Shown here: piece after piece, positions 29,094-38,788 of the stretch
Numbering within the stretch: position 1 is the first letter of the stretch
How the letters are laid out: every line of letters starts with the position of its first letter
NCBI GenBank assembly: GCA_943704525.1
Contig: CALSCQ010000276.1
Location: 1 to 42,500, forward strand
Source of the DNA: Pigoraptor vietnamica
Lineage: Eukaryota > Opisthokonta > Filasterea
DNA length: 42,500 nt
Direction of reading: 5' to 3'
Notes under the pieces: model-generated
The model's input: only the letters and a program-made list of their open reading frames with translations
Database searches by the model: none
Told to the model about the DNA's origin: nothing
Translations under genes and position numbers: made by a program

Positions 29094-29505
29094 AGTTGGC
29101 GCTCTTGTAGGGCGGTTCTCTCCGTTGCATTTTGCGTGTCTGTGAATACAATTGCCGCTTTGCAAGCGCATTCTGGCACCTTTCCATTTTACTTGGAGCA
29201 CGTAGTCTCCCGCACGCACGTGACGGGAGAAATACACGCGCAGTGCTCGTCGCAGACGCAGCAAAGCGCTCTTTCGCTGATCCCGCCAGCAAAAACGAAA
29301 AGGCAAGGCGCCTATTAAGTAGCGAAAATGCGCCTCACACGCGTAGGGTGAGGATTGCGGCCCGACACACTGAGAAACATTACGCAGTCACTGCACATCG
29401 CCAGGAAATTCGCGACACAACGGAACGATAAACGCAAGGACGAGAAAGAAAAAAATAAGGCGAAACTATAAACAAGTAAAGAGGAAGCGTGCGAAGTAGA
29501 GGGCC
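28900..29505. other. Convergent spacer, Lifeguard and receptor 3' ends
   Basis: The spacer holds a CA microsatellite (see separate entry) and an A-rich patch near 29440-29480 with AATAAG and AACTATAAACAAG. No coding features are seen. Confidence 0.6.
29031..29089 (+). repeat. (CA)n microsatellite downstream of Lifeguard
   Basis: About 29 CA units, 130 bases after the Lifeguard stop; either 3' UTR or intergenic. Confidence 0.95.
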
Positions 29506-32500
29506 CTACGACTCGTCCACTTCGGGGATGATGTCGACGGCGATCGATGCGACCTGGCGCATCTCGTGAGCGTCGCCGTTCTCCGCGGGCGCCTCGCTCT
29601 TCGAGTGGGTCGAGTTCTGGCTGCCGTTGAGGAATCCAGAGTCGCGCGAGTCGCTAAGGCTCGTCATCTTGTCCGAGTTCGTGCTGCGCGTGGAGTACGT
29701 GCGGCCCATCGACGAGACGGACGTGCGGCGGTCGGGCTTGCTTCCAATGTAGCGCGCCTCGCTGACGTCGCTCACGCCCTCCTCGGGCTTGGAGAAGCGC
29801 TCGCCGTAGATGGTCGCAAAGCGCGGGATGAAGTAGACGCAGAGGACGACGGTGGGGCTGAGGAAGAGCGAGAGGGTGCGGAGGACAAACTGGGCGTTGG
29901 GGTTGTTCGTGATGACGAGGCTGATCGGGAGAACGACCATGTTGATCACAAAGTAGTTCCAGACGGCTGCGCGTGGGCGCAAGAGAGGGAAGGGTTAGCG
30001 GGACGCAGGCGACGCGCATGCATCGTACAGTGCCCGTACATTGACGCTGTGCCATGACTCACCGAACGCCAGGAAGCGGCTCTCGTTGAAGTTGTCCGGA
30101 ATCGCGCGCGTCTCGTACGCGAGCATGCAACCCCACAGCACAAAGATGCCCTCGACGGCCCACGTGATCGCCGTCCACGACGTGTTGACCGAGCACTCGC
30201 TGTACTGCAGAAGGACGTTCGATCCGTCGGGCACCGTCTCGACAAACTGCGGGCGCACGCCGGTCCAGATGGCCAGGACGGTGCAGACCGTCACGAGCGT
30301 CACGAGCACGAATCCCATGAGATGGCGGTCGCTGAGGTTGAGCTTGAGCGTGAGGTCCTTGTTGGTGAAGATCTTCTTGACGCGCCACGTCTTGGTGAAC
30401 AGGGGCGCGTAGATGAGGGCAAACGACACGTGCCACATCCAGTTCTGCGCGACGCACAGCGAGTCGGTCGGGTCGGGGATGTCCAGAATCAGTCCGACGT
30501 ACGCCACGAGCGCGCCGACGATGATGACGTAGAGGAAGCGCGGCTGCGACGCCTTGATGACGCGGTCGTCGTCAAAGTAGAAGAGCGCGATGGCGATCCC
30601 GAGGGCGAGGCAGATGCCGAGTGCGCACAGCACCGCGACCGCAATGAGGAGGCCGCGGTTGCGCTCGTAGTCCGTGCGGAACGCGACGCACACCTGGATG
30701 CCGTCCGCGTCCGGCTGCATCACGTGGTTGTCGTCCATGGGGCACGGCAGCACGACGAGCCCAATCGACGATCCCACCATGGGGTCCGACGTCAGGTTGA
30801 CGCTCAGGACGTAGCTGCCCGGCGCCGCGTGAATCTCGAGGTCGCTCAGTTGCAGGGTGCCATGCGACGAGGCGCGAAGGAGGTCGCCGTGCAGCTTGAC
30901 CGATCCAGAAGCTGCGCCCCCGTCGCTGCGGGCAAGAGAAAGCTGGAAGAGCTCGCCGTTGGAGGAAGCCGGGCCGGTGGCGTCGTACAGCGATGCGGCG
31001 AATGCCGAGATCTTGTCGCCGCTGAACACTTGCGGGAGCGTTGAGACGGAAAACGCAATGGTGTGAACGCCAGTCGTCACGCGGTCGCCGTCGGTGGACG
31101 AGAGGGCCGCGGTATTGGCGACGACGACAGAGTTCGAGAGGTCGACGGCGGGGGCGCGCGGGTTGGCGACGTGAACGACGGCGCCGAGTGCCGCGCTGTT
31201 CTCGGCGAAGAGGCACCGCTGGAAGGTCGCGCGCGCATCACCCGGCGGGTGAAGAAGGAGAACCGCGCCACCGACGCCCTTCGCAGCCCCGTTCGCGGTG
31301 AAGTTCGTCTTGGCCACGTGAAGCGTAGAGGTGGGCGACTTGAGCGACGAGTAGATGGCACCGCCGCCGTCTTGCTGCGCCGAGACAATCGCGAGAAGAT
31401 CGCCCCGCAGAGCGTCGAGTTGCACGACCGCGTTCTGGGCAAAGATCGTGTTGTTGAGGACGAGCGCACCGTTCTCTTGCGCAATGGCGCCTCCGGTCGT
31501 CTGCGCCGTGTTGTTCGCGAACGACGTCTCGAGTACGGTCAGCGAGCCCGACACAACGTCGGCAGCCATCTGCATCGCAATGGCGCCGCCAATGCCCGCG
31601 TTATTGTTCGAGAATGACGAATTCTTCATCGTCGTAACCGACGCCGTGTCCAGCAGAACCGCGCCGCCGGAAAGAGACGCCGTGTTGCCCGTGAAGTCCA
31701 CGCGATCCAGCATGCTCAGGACCTGATCCGTCACGCGGACGGCGCCGGCGTACGCGCGCGCGGTGTTCCCGAGGAAGCTCGACCGACGGAAGCGAACCAC
31801 CGCGAGACCCTTGGCGAGGAAGGCGCCCGTGGAGTCCCCGCCCGTGTTCTTCGAGAAGAGCGCGTCCTGGAGGTCGACGTTGTACACACCCGGCGGGGCA
31901 CTGACGATGATGTTGATCATCATCGCGCCGGCATCGTGGCGCGCCGTGTTGCTCGTAAAGTGCACCGCTGTCCCGCGGAAAACGGGCTGCGCGGCGAGAA
32001 TACGGTTTCAACGACGTGCGAAAGACGTGACATTGACACGCGACATAAGAATTGTCGCGTGTGTGTTGCATGGCAGGTACGCGCGCGTGGATTGAGAGAG
32101 TGATGTGAAGTACCCACCGTGCCCTGGACCGTGCCTTGGATAATCGACGCACCGCCGACATCGAGCGCGTAGTTGCTGTTGAAGTTGCACTGGGTCAGCG
32201 TCACCGCGACCGCGTCCATGATCGACGTGGCGCCGCCGTTCGTCGCCCGATTGCCCGTAAAGTTGCTCCTGTTGATCGTGAGTTGGACGGCCGTATCCGC
32301 GTGGAAAGCACCGCCAACGTTGCTGGCGACGTTGTTCGAAAACGTCGTATCTTCAATGAGGCCCACGGCGCCCTCCTGCAAGTAGACGGCGCCGCCGTTC
32401 GCGCGGGCGCTGTTCTGCGTGAACAGCGAGTTGCGGATCGTGAGAGACGCGGCCTCGCGCACTTGAATGGGCCCGCTGCGGCCGGCGTAGTTGCGGCGGA

Positions 32501-34259
32501 CGGTGGCATTCGTGAACGTGAGCTGGGTGTCCTTGGCAAAGTAGAACACAACGTGATCCTGCGCTCCATTGTCTTGCACCGTTGAGTCAACAATCGCCAT
32601 GTTGCCCTTCTCAGAGTGAACGAACGCAGCGGCGCCGACGGCACGGTTGTTCGCGATGAGCGAGCCCGCGGCGAACGTGACGAGCGAGGGACCGGCCGTG
32701 TCGCTGACGTCCTTGAGGGCCATTAGGAAGACGGGCTGTACCATCGTGGCGCAATTGACGATGCTCGAGTTCCGGAACGTGACGACGTTCTGCTGGCGCA
32801 CGTCGAAGAGGCCAAAGTACACGGCCAGCGTCGCAGAGTTGCCGTTGTCGTAGAAGCGCGAGTTCTCGATCGTCACCTGGGAGAACCGGAAAATGAAGCC
32901 GGGCGTCGGGCCGACAACGCCGGTCGCCGTGCAGTCGCGCATCAGCAGCGTGGACCCTCGAATGAGCAGCGCCGAGACGCCGACGGGGTTCGAAATGTTG
33001 GCGAGGTTGACGTGGTCCATCGTGAGCGACGCAGCGCTGACGTCGAAGACGGGCGATGAGCCCCGGTTGATGCACTTGCGAATCGTCATTCCGCGCAGCG
33101 TGGCGCCCATGCCGTTGTTGATTTGGAACAGGATCGGGTTCGACGGCACCGGGGGGCACTCCCAGAACGTCGAGTCCGGACCCTGCTCGCCGACGATCGA
33201 AAAGAGCGCCTTGTTGCCGATGATGTTGGGGTTGATTGCGTCGACGTACGTGCCGGGGCCCACGTAGATCGTGTCGTTGTTGAGCGCGAAGGCGACCGCC
33301 ATCGAGATCGCCGGCATGTAGAGACGTCCATCGAGCGGCGCCGTGGGGGTGATGCCGTTGAACATGAGCCCGAGCTGGAACGGAGGCTGCTGAATGCGCA
33401 CGTAGAGTTTGTTGAAGCCTGTCGGCGGGGCCGGAGTCGCCGCGGTGCACGTGACCCCCTGAAGCGCAATGTCCTTGGTGTCCGTGGGGAAGAGCGCGGC
33501 GACCTGCTGAAGGCACAGCGCGGCGCGGCGAATCTTGAGGTCGCGAAGAGTGACGTTGCCGGCGGGGATGGGGAACTGCGTCGCCTGCTGGTATTGGCCC
33601 GTCGTCTCGCGACCGCCCCACGCAAGGTTGCCGGCGAGCGTCACAAACGGGCGGTTGAAGAACGAAAGGGGGCGCTGCTCGAAAGACGCCACCGCGTTGA
33701 CGAACGCGCTCGCAGTCGCAGCGGCCGTGTCGACGGAGAGGACGTACCAATACCACTGGCCGGTCACGATCGTCTCGGGGTGGAGGAACGCGTCGATGCG
33801 GTAGACGGTACGCAGGCGAAGGGCGCCGCTCGAGGGGTCCGCGATGAGGTGGACGTCGAGCGCGTTCGGGAACACGCCGTGGGAGAGGAGGGTACGGCGA
33901 GTGCCCGGCGTCGTCATCCACTCGAGGGATTCGACGCGGAACCAGAACGAAACCGAGAACTGGGGCACGGGGTACTGGGGCTCGGGGGTGAGCGTGACAC
34001 GCGCGTACTGCGCATCCGTCGTCGAGCGCACGGCGGGGCGTCCGTCAACGAACTCGGACGGGTCCGCGACGTAGGCGCCAACAAGCGTACCGTTGTGGAC
34101 GTTCTGCGCATCCACGACAGTGCTGCCGACAGTGGTGGAGGCGTCCCACCAGTTCACGTACATGCCGTCGTTGGTGGCGTCCGCCCGCGCGACGGGAATC
34201 GCCGACGCGCATAGGAGGACTGCTAGCGCAGTCGCCTTGAAAGCGGCAACAGCGGCCAT
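29506..34259 (-). CDS. Class C (GABA-B-like) 7TM receptor with LamG and beta-helix ectodomain, 1508 aa
   Basis: Exons, minus strand: 34259-32118, 31986-30063, 29966-29506. A signal peptide (1 to about 26, ending VARA) starts a large ectodomain. Residues 30-245 look like a LamG/ConA-like jellyroll. From about 320 to 960 there are repeated turns such as NSLFTQNSARANGGAVYL and FVNNT-type stretches (FTGNRATNGGA, FANNTAQTTGGA), the chlamydial Pmp/pectin-lyase beta-helix signature. The 7TM part begins near residue 1158: DDDRVIKASQP after TM1, LCVAQNWMWHVSFALIY before TM3, APLFTKTWRVKKIF, a Cys in the second outer loop (YSECSV), and GCMLAYETRAIPDNFNESR before TM6. These are class C/GABA-B family hallmarks. 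The tail (about 1415-1508) is Ser/Thr-rich. No Venus-flytrap domain is present. The upstream reading frame is open to 34703, but only ATG 34259 gives a signal peptide. Confidence 0.9.
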
Positions 34260-35546
34260 TTTCGGAGAAAAAACACACACTGAGACGAGCGAAAAACTTC
34301 TTCCAACGATGCGCTTCTCAGTTGAGCCGGACCGGCGACTCCGAAGCACGGTCAGTGGCCGTGGGGAGCGCGAATAGGACGCGGTGAGACGCGAATGTGT
34401 GCTTGCCAACAACGGCGAAAAGCCACTCACGACACACGGACGCCTCTTCCTTTTCCGTATGAGAGGCAACGTGTTGCTCTTTTCTGGCGAATCCGACTGA
34501 CTGTCACTGGGACGAAAGCGGTAGCCGCGTTGGTTGGTGCGTGGTGACCGACTGTGTGTGCTGCGTGTGTATGCGTCGCGTGTGTGTGCGCGAAGTTTCC
34601 ACGCGCACACACACCAGGCGTGTCCGTCCTGCCTGTGCCACGGACGGAGCTGAATCAGTGGTTCATTTCGAGCCTCACGCGCAGTGCGTGTGGGAGAGAC
34701 CATCGCACGCAGACAGTGGCGGACATAGCAACACCATTGTCCGGTAATAATTTCCGCGATAAAAATGCGTAATTCTGCGATATTTTAGTATGGATTTGTT
34801 TGAATCGCGGAGCGATCCTTCCAACTTTTGGTTGGGTAACATTAGTGTCCCGAATCACCGCGCCGTCACACCCCATTCGGTCAATACGCTTGGCCGTTTG
34901 CGCGCGGGTTCCTTTTCGGATCCAAATTTCACACGGATGACACTATTTCGGGGATTCAATAACCCCGCAGTTACCAGTGCGTGCGCACGAGGCACTCTTT
35001 TTCTCTCACGGTCTATTCACCGCAACGCACTATGGAAAATGTATGACACACCAAAATATTTTCAAACTCAACAAAACTTGGTTTTATTTTATCACCTTTT
35101 TATTATTGTCGGGCAATGCCAAATGGGGGTTATGCAAAATACTCCGAACTGCGTCATTGCGACACTTAACGGACTCCTTTTGTCTGGACACTCAACCATG
35201 CCAATACAACGCGCAGTGAATAATGTCCAAAGTCACAAAATTATCACCTGCTACCTCCAGAAGGTGACAGGCGTGTCCATTCTCCCGCGTTTTTTTTAGC
35301 CACACGGATCGCGTGGGACGACGATGGCCGTGCCGGTGTTTTTGTGCACACGACCCACGCGAAATACCCCGGCCTTCACTATGGCCAATGTATGGGTTCT
35401 CTCCGCCGTCGCGAATCTGATCCCTACGCATCCCATCCACGTCGTCACCGCCGAAGTACAGTTTATTGAAGAAGAAACTGCAGCCAGTGGCAAGGAAAAC
35501 CCAGTCGCGCACTTTCAGTACGTCCGAGCTGGATCTATACCTGAAG
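34260..35546. promoter_or_regulatory. Divergent spacer, receptor (-) and secreted protein (+)
   Basis: About 1.3 kb between two start codons. The part 34740-35270 is clearly AT-richer than the surroundings and contains an unlikely 169-codon ORF (rejected). 34555-34620 is GT/CA-biased. Both promoters presumably lie here; no defined element stands out. Confidence 0.45.
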
Positions 35547-36362
35547 ATGCATCGCCTTGCCATTGTTGCGCTCCTGTTCGCGGCAGCCGTGAGCGCCGTT
35601 GACCCGCCCGTCAGCGAGAACATGCTGACGTGGCTGGACCCCATGGCGTCCAACGCCTTCGTGCTCGCTTCGGACGGCATCCACGTCCAGCAGTGGACCG
35701 ACCAGTCGCCGCGCGCCAAGCACTTTGTGCAGACAGATCCCACGAAGCAGCCCCTCCGCATGGCACTGGCTGGCCCCGAGGAACGCCGCCGCCGTGACGA
35801 CTGCGACTACGGATGCGGCACCGGCAACGGCACCATGACCGGCTCCGGTGGCAGCATTGGCTCGTCGCCTTACCGCCGCCGCAGCACGGGGACGGTCGCC
35901 GTCGCGCACATCTTCATCGTCGCCGGCGCTGAGGACGACACCGAGTCCAGTGTTTTCTCGTCCCTGTTCAAGGTCGTTGGGTCGACGGGTCGTGCTTTCC
36001 TTGACCTCGGCAACATGGAGTTCGCCGGCGGCGCGGGCACAGCGTTCGCCGTTTCCGTCAACGCCCTGGCGAACGCCGCCACTGCCGTGTCCAGCAACAA
36101 CGTCCTCAACCCGTTCAACGTCTGGACGGTCGCCATCGAGCCTCAGATGGGCTGGTCCACCCGCGTGACCATCTACAAGAACAACGCCTTCCTCTCATCC
36201 ACGATGCTCCTCGGTGTGCCGCCGTACGGGCTCACGCACGCCATCCTCGCAGAGAGCTTCAACGGTGTCGTCGCGGAGGTCCTCGTCTACAGCGACATGA
36301 ACGCCGACGGACGCGTGGCGACGACGCAGTACCTTTGCGAGAAGCACTACCTCTCGTGCTAA
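35547..36362 (+). CDS. Secreted LamG/ConA-like protein with polybasic-flanked insert (copy 1), 271 aa
   Basis: Function unknown. A signal peptide is clear: MHRLAIVALLFAAAVSA, cleavage likely before VDPP. The body opens with ENMLTWLDP, DGIHVQQWTDQSPRAKHF, a pattern typical of ConA/LamG-like jellyroll domains (WLDA...W.DQS). An insert follows: RRRR (80-83), a 26-residue Gly-rich segment with Cys86 and Cys90 and the end IGSSPY, then RRR (110-112). After it come strands with HIFIVAG, AFLDLGNMEFAGGAGTAFAV, PQMGWSTRVTIYKNNAFLSS and a C-terminal CEKHYLSC. The polybasic sites look like proprotein-convertase sites, so the segment might be released. The gene has no intron. Start 35547 is chosen over an upstream in-frame codon at 35466 because only it opens a signal peptide. 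It is a tandem paralogue of 37642-38529. Confidence 0.85.
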   Translation: MHRLAIVALLFAAAVSAVDPPVSENMLTWLDPMASNAFVLASDGIHVQQWTDQSPRAKHFVQTDPTKQPLRMALAGPEERRRRDDCDYGCGTGNGTMTGSGGSIGSSPYRRRSTGTVAVAHIFIVAGAEDDTESSVFSSLFKVVGSTGRAFLDLGNMEFAGGAGTAFAVSVNALANAATAVSSNNVLNPFNVWTVAIEPQMGWSTRVTIYKNNAFLSSTMLLGVPPYGLTHAILAESFNGVVAEVLVYSDMNADGRVATTQYLCEKHYLSC

Positions 36363-37641
36363 CCAGGTCAATCAAGCTCGGCGGCGTCTTACCTGCCCGT
36401 CGAGACACCGACTGAGTCCTCATCGGTCGAGTAGAATGCCGTGGTGGACGCGGCTGCGGAACGAACCTGACTCGGTCTCGAAGCGTCGTGCGCTTGATTT
36501 TTGCGTTTCGTGTCTCGTTTCTCTGTATCATAAAAACGTATTACGAGCACCAGAGTCCCTAAGAATTGCGGTAGTCACAGTAGCGTGCGCTATCAGTGTT
36601 CGTTTAGCACCTGTGTCGGACGGCCGCATGCGGGCCACTGGCCACGCCGGCTGGGCATCCCCGAGTGAGCTACCGTGTCAGTGCCACCGGCAGTGCCGAC
36701 TGAATCGAGTTGCTATGCGAGAAGAACGGGTTCATGTTCATGAGCAGCGGCGAACGGTCGCACATTCCAAAAACATACATGTGCGCACACTACTGTGACC
36801 TTTTTCCCCTTTTTGTGAATCAGTTGTCCACATCAGTCGCCGGTCCCCGGGTCTGTAGTGACTCGGCTCGGGCGACTACCGGCGCCCGGCGATTTTCCTG
36901 AAATGACGCAGGTCGGCCGACATATGCCGCACATGTGACCAGACAAAAGAATTCCCCCTTAAGAAGGCACGGCAGTTTTCTTCCCCAGTTTGAACTGCTG
37001 CAGGGCGTGCAGCCCGCCTCAAGTGTGCGTCAAACCTGGGTGACATGTGCGATTGGCCGACCAATCGGATGCATCGAGTAAGATTTTAGCCAATCGGAGC
37101 ACGAGTGGGTGCGCGCTTTCCTGATTTGGCTGGCACTGCGTGTGCAATGTGGCTGCATGCACTTGCCGCAAAAGGGTGCAACGCACAGGAAAACAGACAA
37201 ATGTCCCGTCTTCTTCGTCGAAATAAGGGTTTCCGGACTCTCTGCGTCAAAACGTGTCGCGTGCGTGCGAAATAGGGCGGCGGTTGTGACGCGCCTGCCC
37301 CGTTGTGCCGCAAAGACGTTGTCCGGCACGTGGAGAATTGTGCCAGGAGACGAATGCCACTAACAAGGGTTGTTCTGGAAAGACGTATTTTCTCACGGGT
37401 CTCAAAAATAAAACCGCAAAGGCGCGTGGGGAAAAAGCCACCGGGCGTTTCTCGCGGGAACTTTGCACGATTGTGGCAGGAGCCCCATCACAGGCACACA
37501 GACCAAGTCACCCGACCTCACACTGGCTTACGCACGCGCAACCGGATTGCATAAGTAGCACGCAATCGCGCCCTGGTGAAGAAGCATCCAGTTTTCCCAC
37601 TTTCCCTCTTACGAAGGCTTCGCACGAAAGAACAAACCAAG
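36363..37641. other. Intergenic between the two secreted paralogues
   Basis: About 1.28 kb with no ORF showing family features and no repeat array. A TATA-like CATAAGTA at about 37549-37556 lies some 90 bases before the second paralogue's ATG and may be its core promoter; this is weak. Confidence 0.45.
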
Positions 37642-38529
37642 ATGCGTTGCGCAACTGCCTTCGCGTTGTTCGTCGCGGCGTTCGCGGCTGCCGCGCTTGC
37701 CGCTCCGCCCAACCACCAGCCGGACCCCGCGACCACCAGTTCGACATCGACATCGACAACAGCCACCGGTCCCACCACGACGAACCTTCTCACGTGGCTC
37801 GACCCTACAGCGCCCAACGCCTACGTGCTCGCGAGGGACGGCATCCACATCCGCCAATGGACGGACCAGTCGCCCCGCGCCAAGCACTTTGTGCAAAACA
37901 ACCCGAACAAGATGCCCGTCCTCGTCCCGCTTGATCCCTCTCGCGCGCGCCGCGACGACGGCTACTGCGACTACTGCGGAGTGGGCACGGGCAATGGCAC
38001 GGGTATGGTCGGATCCGGCGGCACCATCGGCTCCTCGCCGTACCGCCGTCGCGCCACAGGGAGCGTCGCAATCGCGCACATCTTTGTCGTCTGCCGCAAC
38101 GACGACGCCGCGAGCTTCGACCTCCAGTCCATCTTTCAGGTCAAGACGCCGAACGGCCGCACATTCCTCGACGTCGGCAACGTCGAGTTCGCCGGGGGCA
38201 GCGGGACAGCATTCGCCGTGTCGCTGAACAAGGTCGCGAACACCGCGACGGCCGTGTCGTCGTACAACAGCGCCAACCCGCTCGATGTGTGGGCCATCTC
38301 CGTCGAGCCGCAAATGGGGTGGTCCACGCGCATCACGATCTACAAGAACAACGCCTTCCTCTCCACAAGCGTGCTGCTCGGGACACCCCCCTACGGCGTG
38401 ACGGACGCTCTTCTCGCGCGCACCTTCACGGGCGTCATCGGGGAGCTGCTGGTATACAGCGACATGAAGCCCGACGACCGCACCACGACGACCATGTACC
38501 TTTGCGACAAGCACGCCATCTCTTGTTAA
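37642..38529 (+). CDS. Secreted LamG/ConA-like protein with polybasic-flanked insert (copy 2), 295 aa
   Basis: Intronless paralogue of 35547-36362. Signal peptide about 1-20 (MRCATAFALFVAAFAAAALA), then a Thr/Ser-rich stretch (31-47) absent from copy 1 and a likely O-glycosylation site. The core aligns without large gaps: LLTWLDPTAPNAYVLARDGI, RQWTDQSPRAKHFVQ, FLDVGNVEFAGGSGTAFAVS, PQMGWSTRITIYKNNAFLST, and the ending CDKHAISC. The insert is kept: RARR (101-104), a 30-residue Gly-rich segment with Cys109 and Cys112 ending IGSSPY, then RRR (135-137). RARR is a full furin-type R-X-(K/R)-R site. Conservation of both sites and of the Cys pair, while neighbouring residues differ, points to constraint. 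No catalytic residues are recognisable; a lectin-like or signalling role is possible. Confidence 0.86.
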   Translation: MRCATAFALFVAAFAAAALAAPPNHQPDPATTSSTSTSTTATGPTTTNLLTWLDPTAPNAYVLARDGIHIRQWTDQSPRAKHFVQNNPNKMPVLVPLDPSRARRDDGYCDYCGVGTGNGTGMVGSGGTIGSSPYRRRATGSVAIAHIFVVCRNDDAASFDLQSIFQVKTPNGRTFLDVGNVEFAGGSGTAFAVSLNKVANTATAVSSYNSANPLDVWAISVEPQMGWSTRITIYKNNAFLSTSVLLGTPPYGVTDALLARTFTGVIGELLVYSDMKPDDRTTTTMYLCDKHAISC

Positions 38530-38631
38530 GAGTGCCCGAGTCAACCTCAGCGCAACCGGCAGGCACCGGTCGCATGCTTGTGTGGGAGCAGGACACAGTG
38601 GGCGTGCTCTGCGAACGGCAAGCAAGGTCGC

Positions 38632-38665
<34 letters not shown>

Positions 38666-38788
38666 TTGTACATACTTAATGTATAAGAAATACACAAATT
38701 TGAAAAAAACTTAATCACATGATCGAACATTATGAGTTTGTTCCGGCACTTCACAAACACACACAAACCCACACTCAACCACGGACCG
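38530..38788. other. Convergent spacer, secreted copy 2 and SWIM gene 3' ends
   Basis: Short spacer with a TGCG repeat (separate entry) and an A/T-rich patch at 38670-38720 that reads on both strands like 3' UTR sequence. Confidence 0.55.
38634..38666 (+). repeat. (TGCG)n tetranucleotide repeat
   Basis: Eight units of TGCG, just after the 3' end of the second secreted paralogue. Confidence 0.93.

Noticed and set aside
30322-31617. Plus-strand ORFs opposite the receptor
   Set aside because: Highly charged Arg/Glu-rich antisense frames of the real exon; codon patterns mirror the minus-strand gene.
34260-34703. Upstream extension of the receptor reading frame
   Set aside because: The extension is low-complexity and Arg/Ser-rich, while the ATG at 34259 opens a textbook signal peptide needed for a membrane receptor.
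34790-35299. 169-codon ORF in the AT-rich spacer
   Set aside because: No signal, domain or repeat pattern, atypical codon use and no similarity I recognise; probably chance openness.
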